A DNA stretch of 48,329 nt from Candidatus Omnitrophota bacterium (lineage in GTDB: Bacteria > Omnitrophota > Gorgyraeia > Aquiviventales > Aquiviventaceae), in NCBI GenBank assembly GCA_016206685.1, contig JACQRB010000056.1:1-48329 (forward strand), in the 5' to 3' direction. The notes beneath the pieces were generated by a model. That model made no database searches, was not told the origin of the DNA, and saw only the letters and a program-made list of their open reading frames with translations. Below are positions 15,220 through 23,100 of the stretch, in pieces; the stretch's first letter is position 1, and the number at the start of each line of letters is the position of its first letter. The position numbers and the translations under genes were made by a program.

Positions 15220-15319
15220 GAAGGCTGAACGGTTCTCGCTGTACCCGCTCTCGCCTGAACAAGTCCTCAAGAAGTTGCTCTCCTTGCCTCCTGCCAAGCG
15301 TAAGAAATCCTCCAAGTAG
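15188..15319 (+). CDS. 43-aa basic ORF overlapping the transposase end
   Basis: Too short for the track. ATG 15188 lies inside the transposase gene in another frame and reads MGKRPKRKPTKKAERFSLYP, then about 20 more residues rich in Leu and Lys, to the TAG at 15317. I recall similar short ORFs with an FSLxPL motif after IS1595-type transposases, so it may be an accessory or regulatory peptide of the element. Basic ends and a central LSPEQVLKKLLSL helix are visible. No ribosome-binding site is evident, so expression would depend on transposase translation. Confidence 0.5.
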   Translation: MGKRPKRKPTKKAERFSLYPLSPEQVLKKLLSLPPAKRKKSSK

Positions 15320-15375
15320 TCAGTCCGCGAAGTTATTGCTGACTTATAGTGATAATTCCGAATAAAAAATATCAT

Positions 15376-15404
15376 TTGACAATAACTGCTACATTTGCCA
15401 TACT
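15376..15404 (+). promoter_or_regulatory. Promoter of the MerR-ExeA-secretin operon
   Basis: Consensus TTGACA (15376-15381), a 17-nt spacer and CATACT (15399-15404), followed by a leader of about 22 nt to ATG 15434. It is the only good promoter upstream of the six-gene secretin module. Confidence 0.6.
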
Positions 15405-15433
15405 AACAGGTTTTTTTCGAAGGTCCATCAAAA

Positions 15434-15694
15434 ATGAAGACGACGACCATCTTGCTCACCGCCGGCGACATCATCGAGCGCTACCGCCTGTCCTACCAGA
15501 CCCTCAACTACTACACCAACCTGGGGCTCTTGCGGGTGGCCAAACGCGACGGGCATCAGCGGCTCTACGACGGGCGCGATGTCCAACGCAACCTCCAGGC
15601 GGTTGCCCGGCTCAAGGACGAAGGCTATCCCTTGCGGCTGATCTCGCGGATGCTGACCCAAGGGCTCTCCGCGTTGAAGGTGAGCGTGGGATGA
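15434..15694 (+). CDS. MerR-family DNA-binding regulator, minimal
   Basis: An 86-aa protein consisting almost only of a MerR-type winged helix: LTAGDIIERYRLSYQTLNYYTNLGLL (helix-turn-helix with the Y.T...YY..LGLL pattern), then DGHQRLYDGRDVQRNLQAVARLKDEGYPLRLI. The long dimerisation helix and ligand domain of full MerR regulators are missing. It stands first in the secretin operon behind a strong promoter and overlaps the ATPase gene by ATGA, so it probably controls this operon. No effector is predictable. Confidence 0.85.
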   Translation: MKTTTILLTAGDIIERYRLSYQTLNYYTNLGLLRVAKRDGHQRLYDGRDVQRNLQAVARLKDEGYPLRLISRMLTQGLSALKVSVG

Positions 15695-16563
15695 GCTACT
15701 ACCGGTTGCTCGGACTGGACCGCGAGCCCTTTTCGACCAATCCGGACCCGGCGTTTTTCTACCAGTCGCCGCAATACCGCGACACGCTGGCCAACCTCAT
15801 CATCGAGTTCCGGCTCAAGCGGGGCTTGAGCGTGGTCCTGGGCGACATCGGCGTCGGCAAGACCACGCTCGGGCGCAAGCTCATCCAGATGCTGCGGGAG
15901 CGCTCCAACTTTCTCTTCCACATGATCCTGGATCCCACCTATCCGTCTGAGGAGCTCTTCTTCCATGACCTCACCCGCACGCTGGGGATCGAGCTGCCCT
16001 GGCAGACCCCGACGCTGGTTGACTACCGGGATGCGCTGGAGCGGTTCCTGTTCCGCAAGGCCCTGCAGGAGGAGCAGACGATCGTGCTCATCATTGACGA
16101 AGCCCACAAGCTCAACGAGCTTTCCCTGGAAGTGTTGCGCCTCCTCCTGAACTATGAGACCAACGACGCCAAGCTCCTGCAGCTGGTGCTCTTGGGGCAA
16201 ATGGAGCTGCTGCCCCTCCTCATGGGCCTGCCCAACGTCGTCGATCGCATCAGCTTGAAGGGCACCTTGACACCGCTCACCTTGCTTGAAACCCACGAGT
16301 TGATCGCCTTCCGCCTGGAGGAGGCGGGCTACCGCTCGCACATCCCTCTGTTCAGCCCGGAGGCGGTTGAGACCATCTGCGCGTATACGGAAGGCTATCC
16401 CCGCCGGATCGCGATGGTGTGCCACCAGGCGTTGCGCCAGCTGGTCATGCGCCGGGAGCGATCGGTTAATGAGGGCTTGGTGGAGGAGCTGATTCAACAC
16501 GAGATGGAGTCGGGATGGGATCCGCCAAGAAGGGCAAGGAAACTCCAGCCGAGCAGTTGCTGA
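15691..16563 (+). CDS. ExeA-like AAA ATPase of the secretin module
   Basis: A 290-aa ATPase of the ExeA/GspA type (TIGR03015-like, seen in secretion and PEP-CTERM EPS loci). The start MSYYRLLGLDREPFSTNPDPAFFYQSPQ is the classical ExeA N-terminus. Walker A GDIGVGKTT is near residue 51, Walker B VLIIDEAHKL near 131, and VVDRISLKGTLTPLT carries the sensor region. In Aeromonas, ExeA helps its secretin assemble across the peptidoglycan. This copy lacks the C-terminal peptidoglycan-binding domain and any transmembrane helix, so it is probably cytoplasmic. It overlaps the GspC-like gene by 49 nt. Confidence 0.88.
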   Translation: MSYYRLLGLDREPFSTNPDPAFFYQSPQYRDTLANLIIEFRLKRGLSVVLGDIGVGKTTLGRKLIQMLRERSNFLFHMILDPTYPSEELFFHDLTRTLGIELPWQTPTLVDYRDALERFLFRKALQEEQTIVLIIDEAHKLNELSLEVLRLLLNYETNDAKLLQLVLLGQMELLPLLMGLPNVVDRISLKGTLTPLTLLETHELIAFRLEEAGYRSHIPLFSPEAVETICAYTEGYPRRIAMVCHQALRQLVMRRERSVNEGLVEELIQHEMESGWDPPRRARKLQPSSC

Positions 16564-17192
16564 GGATGATCGAAGGTCCGGCCGGCGCCGCCAACGTACC
16601 ACACGCGTCGGCCTCGCCATCGCTCAGGCAGCTGTGGGCCGGCTTGCAGGAGCTGCCGGGACGCCTCTTGTCTCGGCTGCGACCCGCCCGACGGGAGACC
16701 GACGCGTTCCTGTGGAACCTGACGATGGCGCAGCGGCTCCTCTGGGGCGTGCTGCTGGCGTTGGGGGCGTATGTCGCGTTCGATTTGGTCGTCGTGCAGC
16801 CCAGGCCGAAGCTTGGGCGCAGGGTCGCGACCGCCACTGTGGAGCCGGCGACGGAGTCCCCGGGAGCCTCCGGCAGTCCCGCGAGTGCGCTCAAGCCGCT
16901 TGCCGAGTATCTGGCCGTCGTGCAACAGGCCAGTCCGTTCGGCGGGGCCGCCTCGATCATCGCCGCCCCCGCCGCGCAAAGCACGAAACAGCGGCTTGCG
17001 GAGCTGGCACAGGGGCTGGTGGTGGTCGGGATCGACCGCAGCGCCAATCCAGAGGCGATCATCGAAGATACGACGCAAAAGCGCACGTATTTCATTAAGG
17101 TGGGTGATGAGCTCAACGGGATGGCCGTTAAGGACATCAGTGTCAAGGGGGTCATCGTCAGCTATGAAGGGGAAGAGCTCCTCGTCAAGTAA
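16515..17192 (+). CDS. GspC/PilP-like inner-membrane protein
   Basis: A 225-aa bitopic protein. An N-terminal cytoplasmic part of about 75 residues is followed by the helix LLWGVLLALGAYVAFDLVVV, an Ala/Pro-rich linker, and a periplasmic domain near residues 155-225 (LAELAQGLVVVGIDRSANPE, EAIIEDTTQKRTYFIKVGDEL, VKGVIVSYEGEELLV). The last part matches the homology region of GspC/PilP, which touches the N0 domain of the secretin. It likely connects the inner membrane to the secretin encoded next. Length and layout fit GspC without a PDZ domain. Confidence 0.78.
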   Translation: MGSAKKGKETPAEQLLRMIEGPAGAANVPHASASPSLRQLWAGLQELPGRLLSRLRPARRETDAFLWNLTMAQRLLWGVLLALGAYVAFDLVVVQPRPKLGRRVATATVEPATESPGASGSPASALKPLAEYLAVVQQASPFGGAASIIAAPAAQSTKQRLAELAQGLVVVGIDRSANPEAIIEDTTQKRTYFIKVGDELNGMAVKDISVKGVIVSYEGEELLVK

Positions 17193-17221
17193 GTGGGGCC
17201 TGTCGTGTCGCGCACCCGCTG

Positions 17222-17329
17222 GGCAGCGGGTGACGCGGAGCGGGGGCCCCCGCCGACCGCAGCCGACGACGCGCGCCGGCTGCGTCGGGGCGCGGACGGC
17301 GGGGTCGCGCAGCGGCAGGACCCGCTGCC
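17222..17329 (+). repeat. MITE/REP-like element, copy B, abutting the secretin start
   Basis: A 108-bp relative of the element at 7722-7853 in opposite orientation. It is bounded by GGCAGCGGGT (17222-17231) and its perfect inverse ACCCGCTGCC (17320-17329). Inner palindromes are GCGGGGGCCCCCGC (17240-17253) and CGCAGCCG/CGGCTGCG (17258-17284). Two blocks are identical to copy A (17 and 26 nt). The right end lies 5 nt before the ATG of the secretin gene, so the element supplies its whole immediate upstream region. Confidence 0.85.
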
Positions 17330-17334
17330 TCCTG

Positions 17335-19023
17335 ATGGCCGTCTGGCTCGTCGGCGGCGGTGTCTGGTTGAGCCTGCCGGCGGCGGCCCGCTCGGAGGAT
17401 GCGCTCGAGGATGCCCTCCTGGAGACGGCCTCGGCCGAGCCCCCTACCACGTACCTGCGGGGCATGGAGGAGCGGGTGTCGCTGGATCTGCGCTCGACCG
17501 AGGCGACCGATGCGCTGAAATACCTGGCGACCAAAGGCGGCTTGAACATCGCGATCAGCAAGAACGTCGCGGGCCGCGTGAACCTGTTCCTGACGGATGT
17601 GCCGATCCGCGACGTCTTCGACTTGGTCCTGCGCAGCAACGAGCTCGCCTACGACAAGCAGGGCAACATCTACAACATCATGACCGAGGCCGAGTATCGC
17701 GCGCTCTACGGCAAGCGCTTCGCGGACCTGCGGCGCGTGGAGACCTTCCGCCTGAAGTACGCCATCCCAGAGCAGGCGTTCAACCTCTTGGATGCGCTCA
17801 AGAGCGAGATCGGCCGCTTGCTGGTTGACGAGGACTCCGGGACCGTCTCCGTCATGGATACGCCGGAGCGGTTGCGCCAGATGGAAGAGGCCCTCGGGAC
17901 CCTGGAGCAGGGCAACACCGTGCGCGTGTTCGATCTGCGCTACGCCAAGGCCAAGGACGTGGAGGAGCAATTGAAGGACCAGCTCGAATCCAAGAAGCTG
18001 GGCTTCATCAAGGCCGACGAGCGCAGCAACCAGGTGATCGTGCAGACCCTGCCCAACCGGATGAAGGACATCGAGCAGCTGGTCAAGGCCCTGGACCGCA
18101 AGACCCGCGAGGTGCTCATTGATGGCCGGATCGTGAAGGTCAGCCTGGTCAACGGCGCCGATACCGGCATCGACTGGGACAAGATATTCACGAACCTGAA
18201 ATTCCACGGGATTGACACGACGAACAGCTTCCGCACCACGACGACGGGCACGGCGCCGTCCGAGGTCCCCGGCGTCACCAAGATCCGGATTCCGGACATC
18301 AACCTGCCGGGAGTGAAAACCAAGTCCGGCACGGACCACGAACTGAAGTTGGGCCAGTTGGCGTTCGGGACCGTCGCGCGCGACGGCTATGAGCTGTTTC
18401 GCTACCTCCAGACTCTCGGCAAAACGAAGATCATGTCCAATCCGCGCATCCTGGTCACGGAGAACCAGGAAGCCCGCATCCATGTGGGCACGCGCGAGGC
18501 CTACGTGACGACGACCACGACGACCGGCCAGACCACGACGACCACCGCCGAAGAGGTCCAGTTCATCGACGTGGGAATCCAGCTCGTGGTGACCCCGAAG
18601 ATCAACGAGGATGGGTTCGTCACCATGAAGATCAAGCCGGAGATCTCCAGCGTGATCCGCACGCTCACCACGCCCAGCGGCAACGCGATTCCCATCGTGG
18701 ATACCTCCACCGCGGAGACGAACGTCATGGTGCAAGACGGGGCGACGGTGATCATCGGGGGCTTGCGCAAGGATGAGAAGAAAGTCACCGATAAGCAACT
18801 CCCGTATCTGGGTCGTATTCCGCTGATCGGGCCGGCCTTGTTCCGGGACCGCGACCAGGATGACGAGACCTCGGAGCTGGTGGTCTTCATCACCCCCCAT
18901 ATCGTCGCCGGCGATACCCTGGTGACGGGGGATGAGGAGGCGTTGGGTGGAGGCATCAAGCCGTACCGGGAGTATCAACCCCTGCTGGAAAAGCGCGCGC
19001 GCGTGGAGCCGCTGAAACCGTAG
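17335..19023 (+). CDS. Secretin (GspD/PilQ family)
   Basis: Outer-membrane secretin, 562 aa. Order: signal sequence (MAVWLVGGGVWLSLPAAARS), STN/N0-type domain (VSLDLRSTEATDALKYLA), two further N domains (about 130-270), then the secretin core with GYELFRYLQTLGKTKIMSNPR, EEVQFIDVGIQLVVTPKI and DGATVIIGGLRKDE, and the signature LPYLGRIPLIGPALF. The gate region holds a Thr run (VTTTTTTGQTTTTTAEE). The track frame from 16771 wrongly fuses a shadow of gspC. ATG 17335 lacks a ribosome-binding site and gives a signal without a basic start; GTG 17230, inside the repeat element, would supply one (SRSGRTRCLL). Confidence 0.93.
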   Translation: MAVWLVGGGVWLSLPAAARSEDALEDALLETASAEPPTTYLRGMEERVSLDLRSTEATDALKYLATKGGLNIAISKNVAGRVNLFLTDVPIRDVFDLVLRSNELAYDKQGNIYNIMTEAEYRALYGKRFADLRRVETFRLKYAIPEQAFNLLDALKSEIGRLLVDEDSGTVSVMDTPERLRQMEEALGTLEQGNTVRVFDLRYAKAKDVEEQLKDQLESKKLGFIKADERSNQVIVQTLPNRMKDIEQLVKALDRKTREVLIDGRIVKVSLVNGADTGIDWDKIFTNLKFHGIDTTNSFRTTTTGTAPSEVPGVTKIRIPDINLPGVKTKSGTDHELKLGQLAFGTVARDGYELFRYLQTLGKTKIMSNPRILVTENQEARIHVGTREAYVTTTTTTGQTTTTTAEEVQFIDVGIQLVVTPKINEDGFVTMKIKPEISSVIRTLTTPSGNAIPIVDTSTAETNVMVQDGATVIIGGLRKDEKKVTDKQLPYLGRIPLIGPALFRDRDQDDETSELVVFITPHIVAGDTLVTGDEEALGGGIKPYREYQPLLEKRARVEPLKP

Positions 19024-19025
19024 CC

Positions 19026-20108
19026 ATGCCTGAGCCAGCCCTCGTGCCAGGATCCCAGAAACCCGGCGGGCCGCTGGGAAGTGGGACCATGTGGCTCGTG
19101 GCCCTGCTGGTCATCGCCAGCGGGGGGGCGACCTACTTTGGCTGGCGCGCCCAACAACTGACCACCACCTTGCACCAGTTGACCCATCAGCGGGAGGGGG
19201 TTGAAGAGGCCCAGACGACGCTGCAAACTCGCTGGCAGACGATCCAGACGCAGTACGACGAGCTCACCAAGACCCACCAGGCGCTGAGCCAGGATCGTGA
19301 CAACCTCATCGCCCAAGTGGCGGGCACGAAGGAAACCTTGGAGCGCCAACGCGAGGAAACCGCTCGGCACGAGTCGGCGGCCCGGCAGACCGCGGCTGAG
19401 CGGGATCTGTTGGCGTCCCTGCTCAAGAAGGCCGCCCAGGAGCACCAGGCGTTGAGCGGCCAGGTGGGGCCGCTCCAGGAACAGCTCCAAGAGCTCGAGC
19501 GCGTCTACGACCAAGCTCTTCAGGAGCGGGATGCCCTCAAAGGCGACCTGGCCAAGGCGCTCCAGAAAACCCATGAGAAGCAGCTCAAACAAGACCTGGC
19601 CTCGCAGCGCAAGGAGCGCCAGGAGCTGGAGCGGCAGTTGCGCTCGGCCCAGCGAGAGATGGGAGAAATCCAGGGGCGCGAAACGCGCGTGAAGAAACAA
19701 TTGAAGTCGCTCCAAGAGGATTACGCGAAGGTGGCCGCCGACCGCAATCGGCTCAGGCGGCAGAACACCATGATTCCCAGCGACGTCAACCAACTGGCGC
19801 GGGAGCACCAGCGTCTGTTGAAGGAGACGGCCGACATGCACTACAACCTGGGGGTGCTCTTCAGCGAGCAAAAGCAGTATGCCCAGGCGGCGGCGGAGTT
19901 TGGCAAAGTCATCGAGCTGCGTCCCGATGACGCGGATACCTACTACAACCTCGGGGTGATCTATGCCGAGCATCTCCCGGACCGGGAGCGGGCGATCGCG
20001 CATTTCCGCCGGTATCTCAAGATCAATCCGCGGGCCCGAGATGCCAGTTGGGTCAAGCAGTACATCGCGTCCTGGCAAGCCTATGAGGCGAAAGAACGCC
20101 TGGAGTAG
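19026..20108 (+). CDS. Membrane-anchored coiled-coil protein with C-terminal TPRs
   Basis: A 360-aa protein with one transmembrane helix (MWLVALLVIASGGATYFGW, about residues 22-41). A coiled coil of about 220 residues follows (heptad-rich Gln/Glu/Arg, LKSLQEDYAKVAADRNRLRRQ at its end), then two TPR units: ADMHYNLGVLFSEQKQYAQAAAEF and ADTYYNLGVIYAEHLPDRERAIAHF. It would be anchored in the inner membrane with its long arm in the periplasm. The TPRs could dock a partner such as the secretin or the 1,179-aa protein. It lies 2 nt after the secretin stop and 4 nt before the next gene. It fits no named secretion component I know. Confidence 0.85.
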   Translation: MPEPALVPGSQKPGGPLGSGTMWLVALLVIASGGATYFGWRAQQLTTTLHQLTHQREGVEEAQTTLQTRWQTIQTQYDELTKTHQALSQDRDNLIAQVAGTKETLERQREETARHESAARQTAAERDLLASLLKKAAQEHQALSGQVGPLQEQLQELERVYDQALQERDALKGDLAKALQKTHEKQLKQDLASQRKERQELERQLRSAQREMGEIQGRETRVKKQLKSLQEDYAKVAADRNRLRRQNTMIPSDVNQLAREHQRLLKETADMHYNLGVLFSEQKQYAQAAAEFGKVIELRPDDADTYYNLGVIYAEHLPDRERAIAHFRRYLKINPRARDASWVKQYIASWQAYEAKERLE

Positions 20109-20112
20109 CGAC

Positions 20113-23100
20113 ATGAACAGCGGCACCTCCTCAGCATCTTGCGGGTTCAGAAACGGCGTGTGGGTCCGGGGATGGGTGGGCCTGATGCTGGTGCTTGGCC
20201 TGTCCGGGAGGCTCTTCGCCGATTCCCAGGACGCCCAAGGCACGTTCGAGAGCGCCTACAAACAAGGCCAGGCGCTCTACGAGCAGGGCAAGTACCAGGA
20301 AGCCACCGCCGCGTTCCAACGGGCGCTGCAGCTTATGGATCGCGATTCCTCTCATGGCGCTGCGGGGGGAGCGGCTCCTCCCCCCACGGCTGAGGAGTCC
20401 TCGGACTATCAGCAAGCCCTCAAGGAAGCTGTCGCCGTGCCAGTCCCGTCGGATGCCGTTGGGCATTCCCAGCTGACCTTCCTGGCGACCCAGATTGAAC
20501 AGTTCAAGACGGCCCTCGAGGTGAAAGAGGACGAGCTGCGACGATTCGCCCAGACGCTCGCCGAACGCGACCAGCAGGTGCAGCAAGCCGGCCGCGAGCG
20601 GGACCGGCAGGCCGCGAGGGTTTCTGAGCTGACAGGCAAGGTCCAAGCGATTCAAAGCGATAACCAGAATCTGCTGAAAGAGCGGGAGAGCCTCAAGCAG
20701 ACCAGCCATGAGCTTGAAGAGCGCGTGTCGGGCCTGCAAGAGGACCTGGCCGGGCTCAAGGGCCAATGGAGCACGGAGCTGGAGCAGACCAAACGCACGC
20801 TCGCGCAACGCGAAGCTGAGCTGGCGCTGGCCAGACAGGCGGACGTCAAACTCCAAGCGCAAACCGACCAACTCCGGACCCGCGACCTCCAACTGGCGCA
20901 ACTGCAGGAGCAGCTGCGCACCCTTCAGGACACGTACGCCGCGACCACGCGCGAGGCCGACGCGCTTCGGACGAACCTCTCGCCCATCACGGGCGAGTTC
21001 GAGCGGATGAAGCAAGCCTACGCGTCCGACCGGGAGGCGTTGAAACAGCTCACCAACGACCACGATCAACTGCAGGCCGAGCGCAACCAGTTGAAGGACA
21101 GTCTGCGCGTCGCGCAGCAGGCGAATGCGCAGCTCACCGATGACCTGGTGGGGGCGCGCTCCACGGCGAGCCAGCTTGAGGGGCAACTCGCGAAGCTGAA
21201 AAACGAGCTGGCGGGCCGTCAGCAAGACATGATGCGCACCCAGGACACGATGACGAAATCGGAAGGGCGCTTCACGCAGGCGACCCAAGAGCTTAAAACG
21301 CTCCGGGAGTCCAATGCGTCATTGCAGGCGCAACTCCGCCAGACCACGGATGAAGTCCTCGAGAGCCGGACGAAGCTGAAGGTCCAAGAAGAGCAGACCC
21401 AGCAGGCCCGCCAGGCCTTGACCCAAGCGCAGGAACGTCTCTCGAAGGTGAGTGTCGAGCGCGAGCAATCGCAGCAACAACTCAGCGCCCTGCAACAGGA
21501 GCAGGCCCAGACGCGGAATCAACTGGCTGGCCTGGCCCAGGAGACGGCGGCGGCGAAGGAGCGGGAGCGCAAGGCCACCGACCAACTGCAGTACGTGCGG
21601 GATCTGAACGCGCAACTGGCGAAGACCGGCGAACAGCAGGCGGCCAAATCCATGGAATCGGCCGCTCGTCTGCAGGCGGCGGATAGAGACCACCAGGCGC
21701 TGGCGAAGGAACTGGACCAGGCCAAACGCGCCAACCAACAGCTCGAAAAGCATCTGAAAACCGCCCAGGACGAGGCCACGCAGACCCGGGAGGGCTTTCG
21801 CAAGGAGCTGGACCAGGCCAGACAACTGCTCGGCAGCCGCGAAGAAGAGCTCGCCTCGGCGAAAGAGCAGGCCGCCCAGGCGCAGACGGCCGTGACTACC
21901 CTTGACCGGCAGCGGGCGGTCCTCGAGGGGCGCCTGACGTCGAAAGAGGAGGAGGCGCGGCGACTGACCCAGACCCTGGCCCAACACGATCAACAGCTCC
22001 AGCAGGTCTCACAGGAGCGGGATCAGCGGGACGTCAAGCTCGCTGAACTGGGTGCGCAGCTCCAAGCCGGCCGCAAGGATCAACAGACGACACTCGCCCA
22101 AGCGGAGGGCGCCAAGCGCGCCAACCGGGAGCTGGAGGAGCGTCTGCGGCTTGCGCAAAACGAGTTCACGCAGGCTCAAAGCCGGTGGAGTCGGGAGCTT
22201 GAGCAGGTGAATCGCACGCTCGCCAAGCGCGAGGCGGACCTGGCGACGGCCACGAAACAGCTCGAACAGGCGCAGGCCGACACCAGCACCCTGAAACAAC
22301 AGCAAGCCGTCCTCGAGCACCGCCTGCAGGAGCGCTCGACGGAGACACAGGAGCTGGAGCGCAAGATGGCCGCGCTGACCCAGCAGCTGCAACAAACCCA
22401 AAGCGACCTCACCGCCAATCAGCAGCAGGTGGCGGCGTTGCAGGAACGAGTCAATGAGCGCACGCAGCAACTCACAGGCCAGGGGGAAGAGCTCGCCCAG
22501 TCGCAGGCGCAGCTGCGCGACCTGGAACGCGCCTACGCGACCTCCAAGACCGAAGGGGAGCAGATGCGCACCACGCTGGCTTCGAAAGAAGAAGAGCTGC
22601 GGCGGCTCAGTCTCACCATGACGCAGGACCAGCAAGCGCTTCGGCAGGCGACCCAAGAAGCTACCGAGGCGCAGTTCCAGCGCAAGCATCTGGAAGAGCA
22701 GGTTCGGATCGCCAAAGAAACCCAGGGGGGATCGGAAGAGGAGTTGAAGTCCACGCGCCAGCAAGCCGCACGCCTGCAGGATCAACTGGTGGCCGCGCAG
22801 TCCGACCGGGACCGGTTCCGCAGCGGGATCGATCAGCGGGAGACGCAGCTGGGGCAACTGCAGGCCGAGTTGAGCGGCGTCCGACGGGAACTGGCCGGCG
22901 CGCAAGCCGAATCCAAGCAGGTCGAGCTCGGTGCCCAGGAGCGGGAGCAGCAGCTCGTCGTGGATCGCGAAGGCTACAAGTGGCAGGTTGATCGCCTGCA
23001 GCGCGAGCTGGAGCGCTCGCAGGCCGCTTACCGGCAACTGACCCAGGAGCGGGAGCAGCAGCTCAATGCCATCGCCCAGCGCACGGTCGGCAAGGAAGAT

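Noticed and set aside
15349-15690. Upstream extension of the ExeA-like ORF from 15349
   Set aside because: It overlaps the promoter and the MerR gene in another frame; the ExeA N-terminus starts at ATG 15691.
17185-18978. 597-aa minus-strand ORF opposite the secretin
   Set aside because: Shadow frame of a GC-rich gene; its translation has no recognisable motif while the plus strand is clearly a secretin.
16771-19023. Single 750-aa ORF covering the GspC-like gene region and the secretin
   Set aside because: The first 190 codons are an out-of-frame reading of the GspC-like gene and the repeat element; the secretin begins at 17335 (or possibly GTG 17230).
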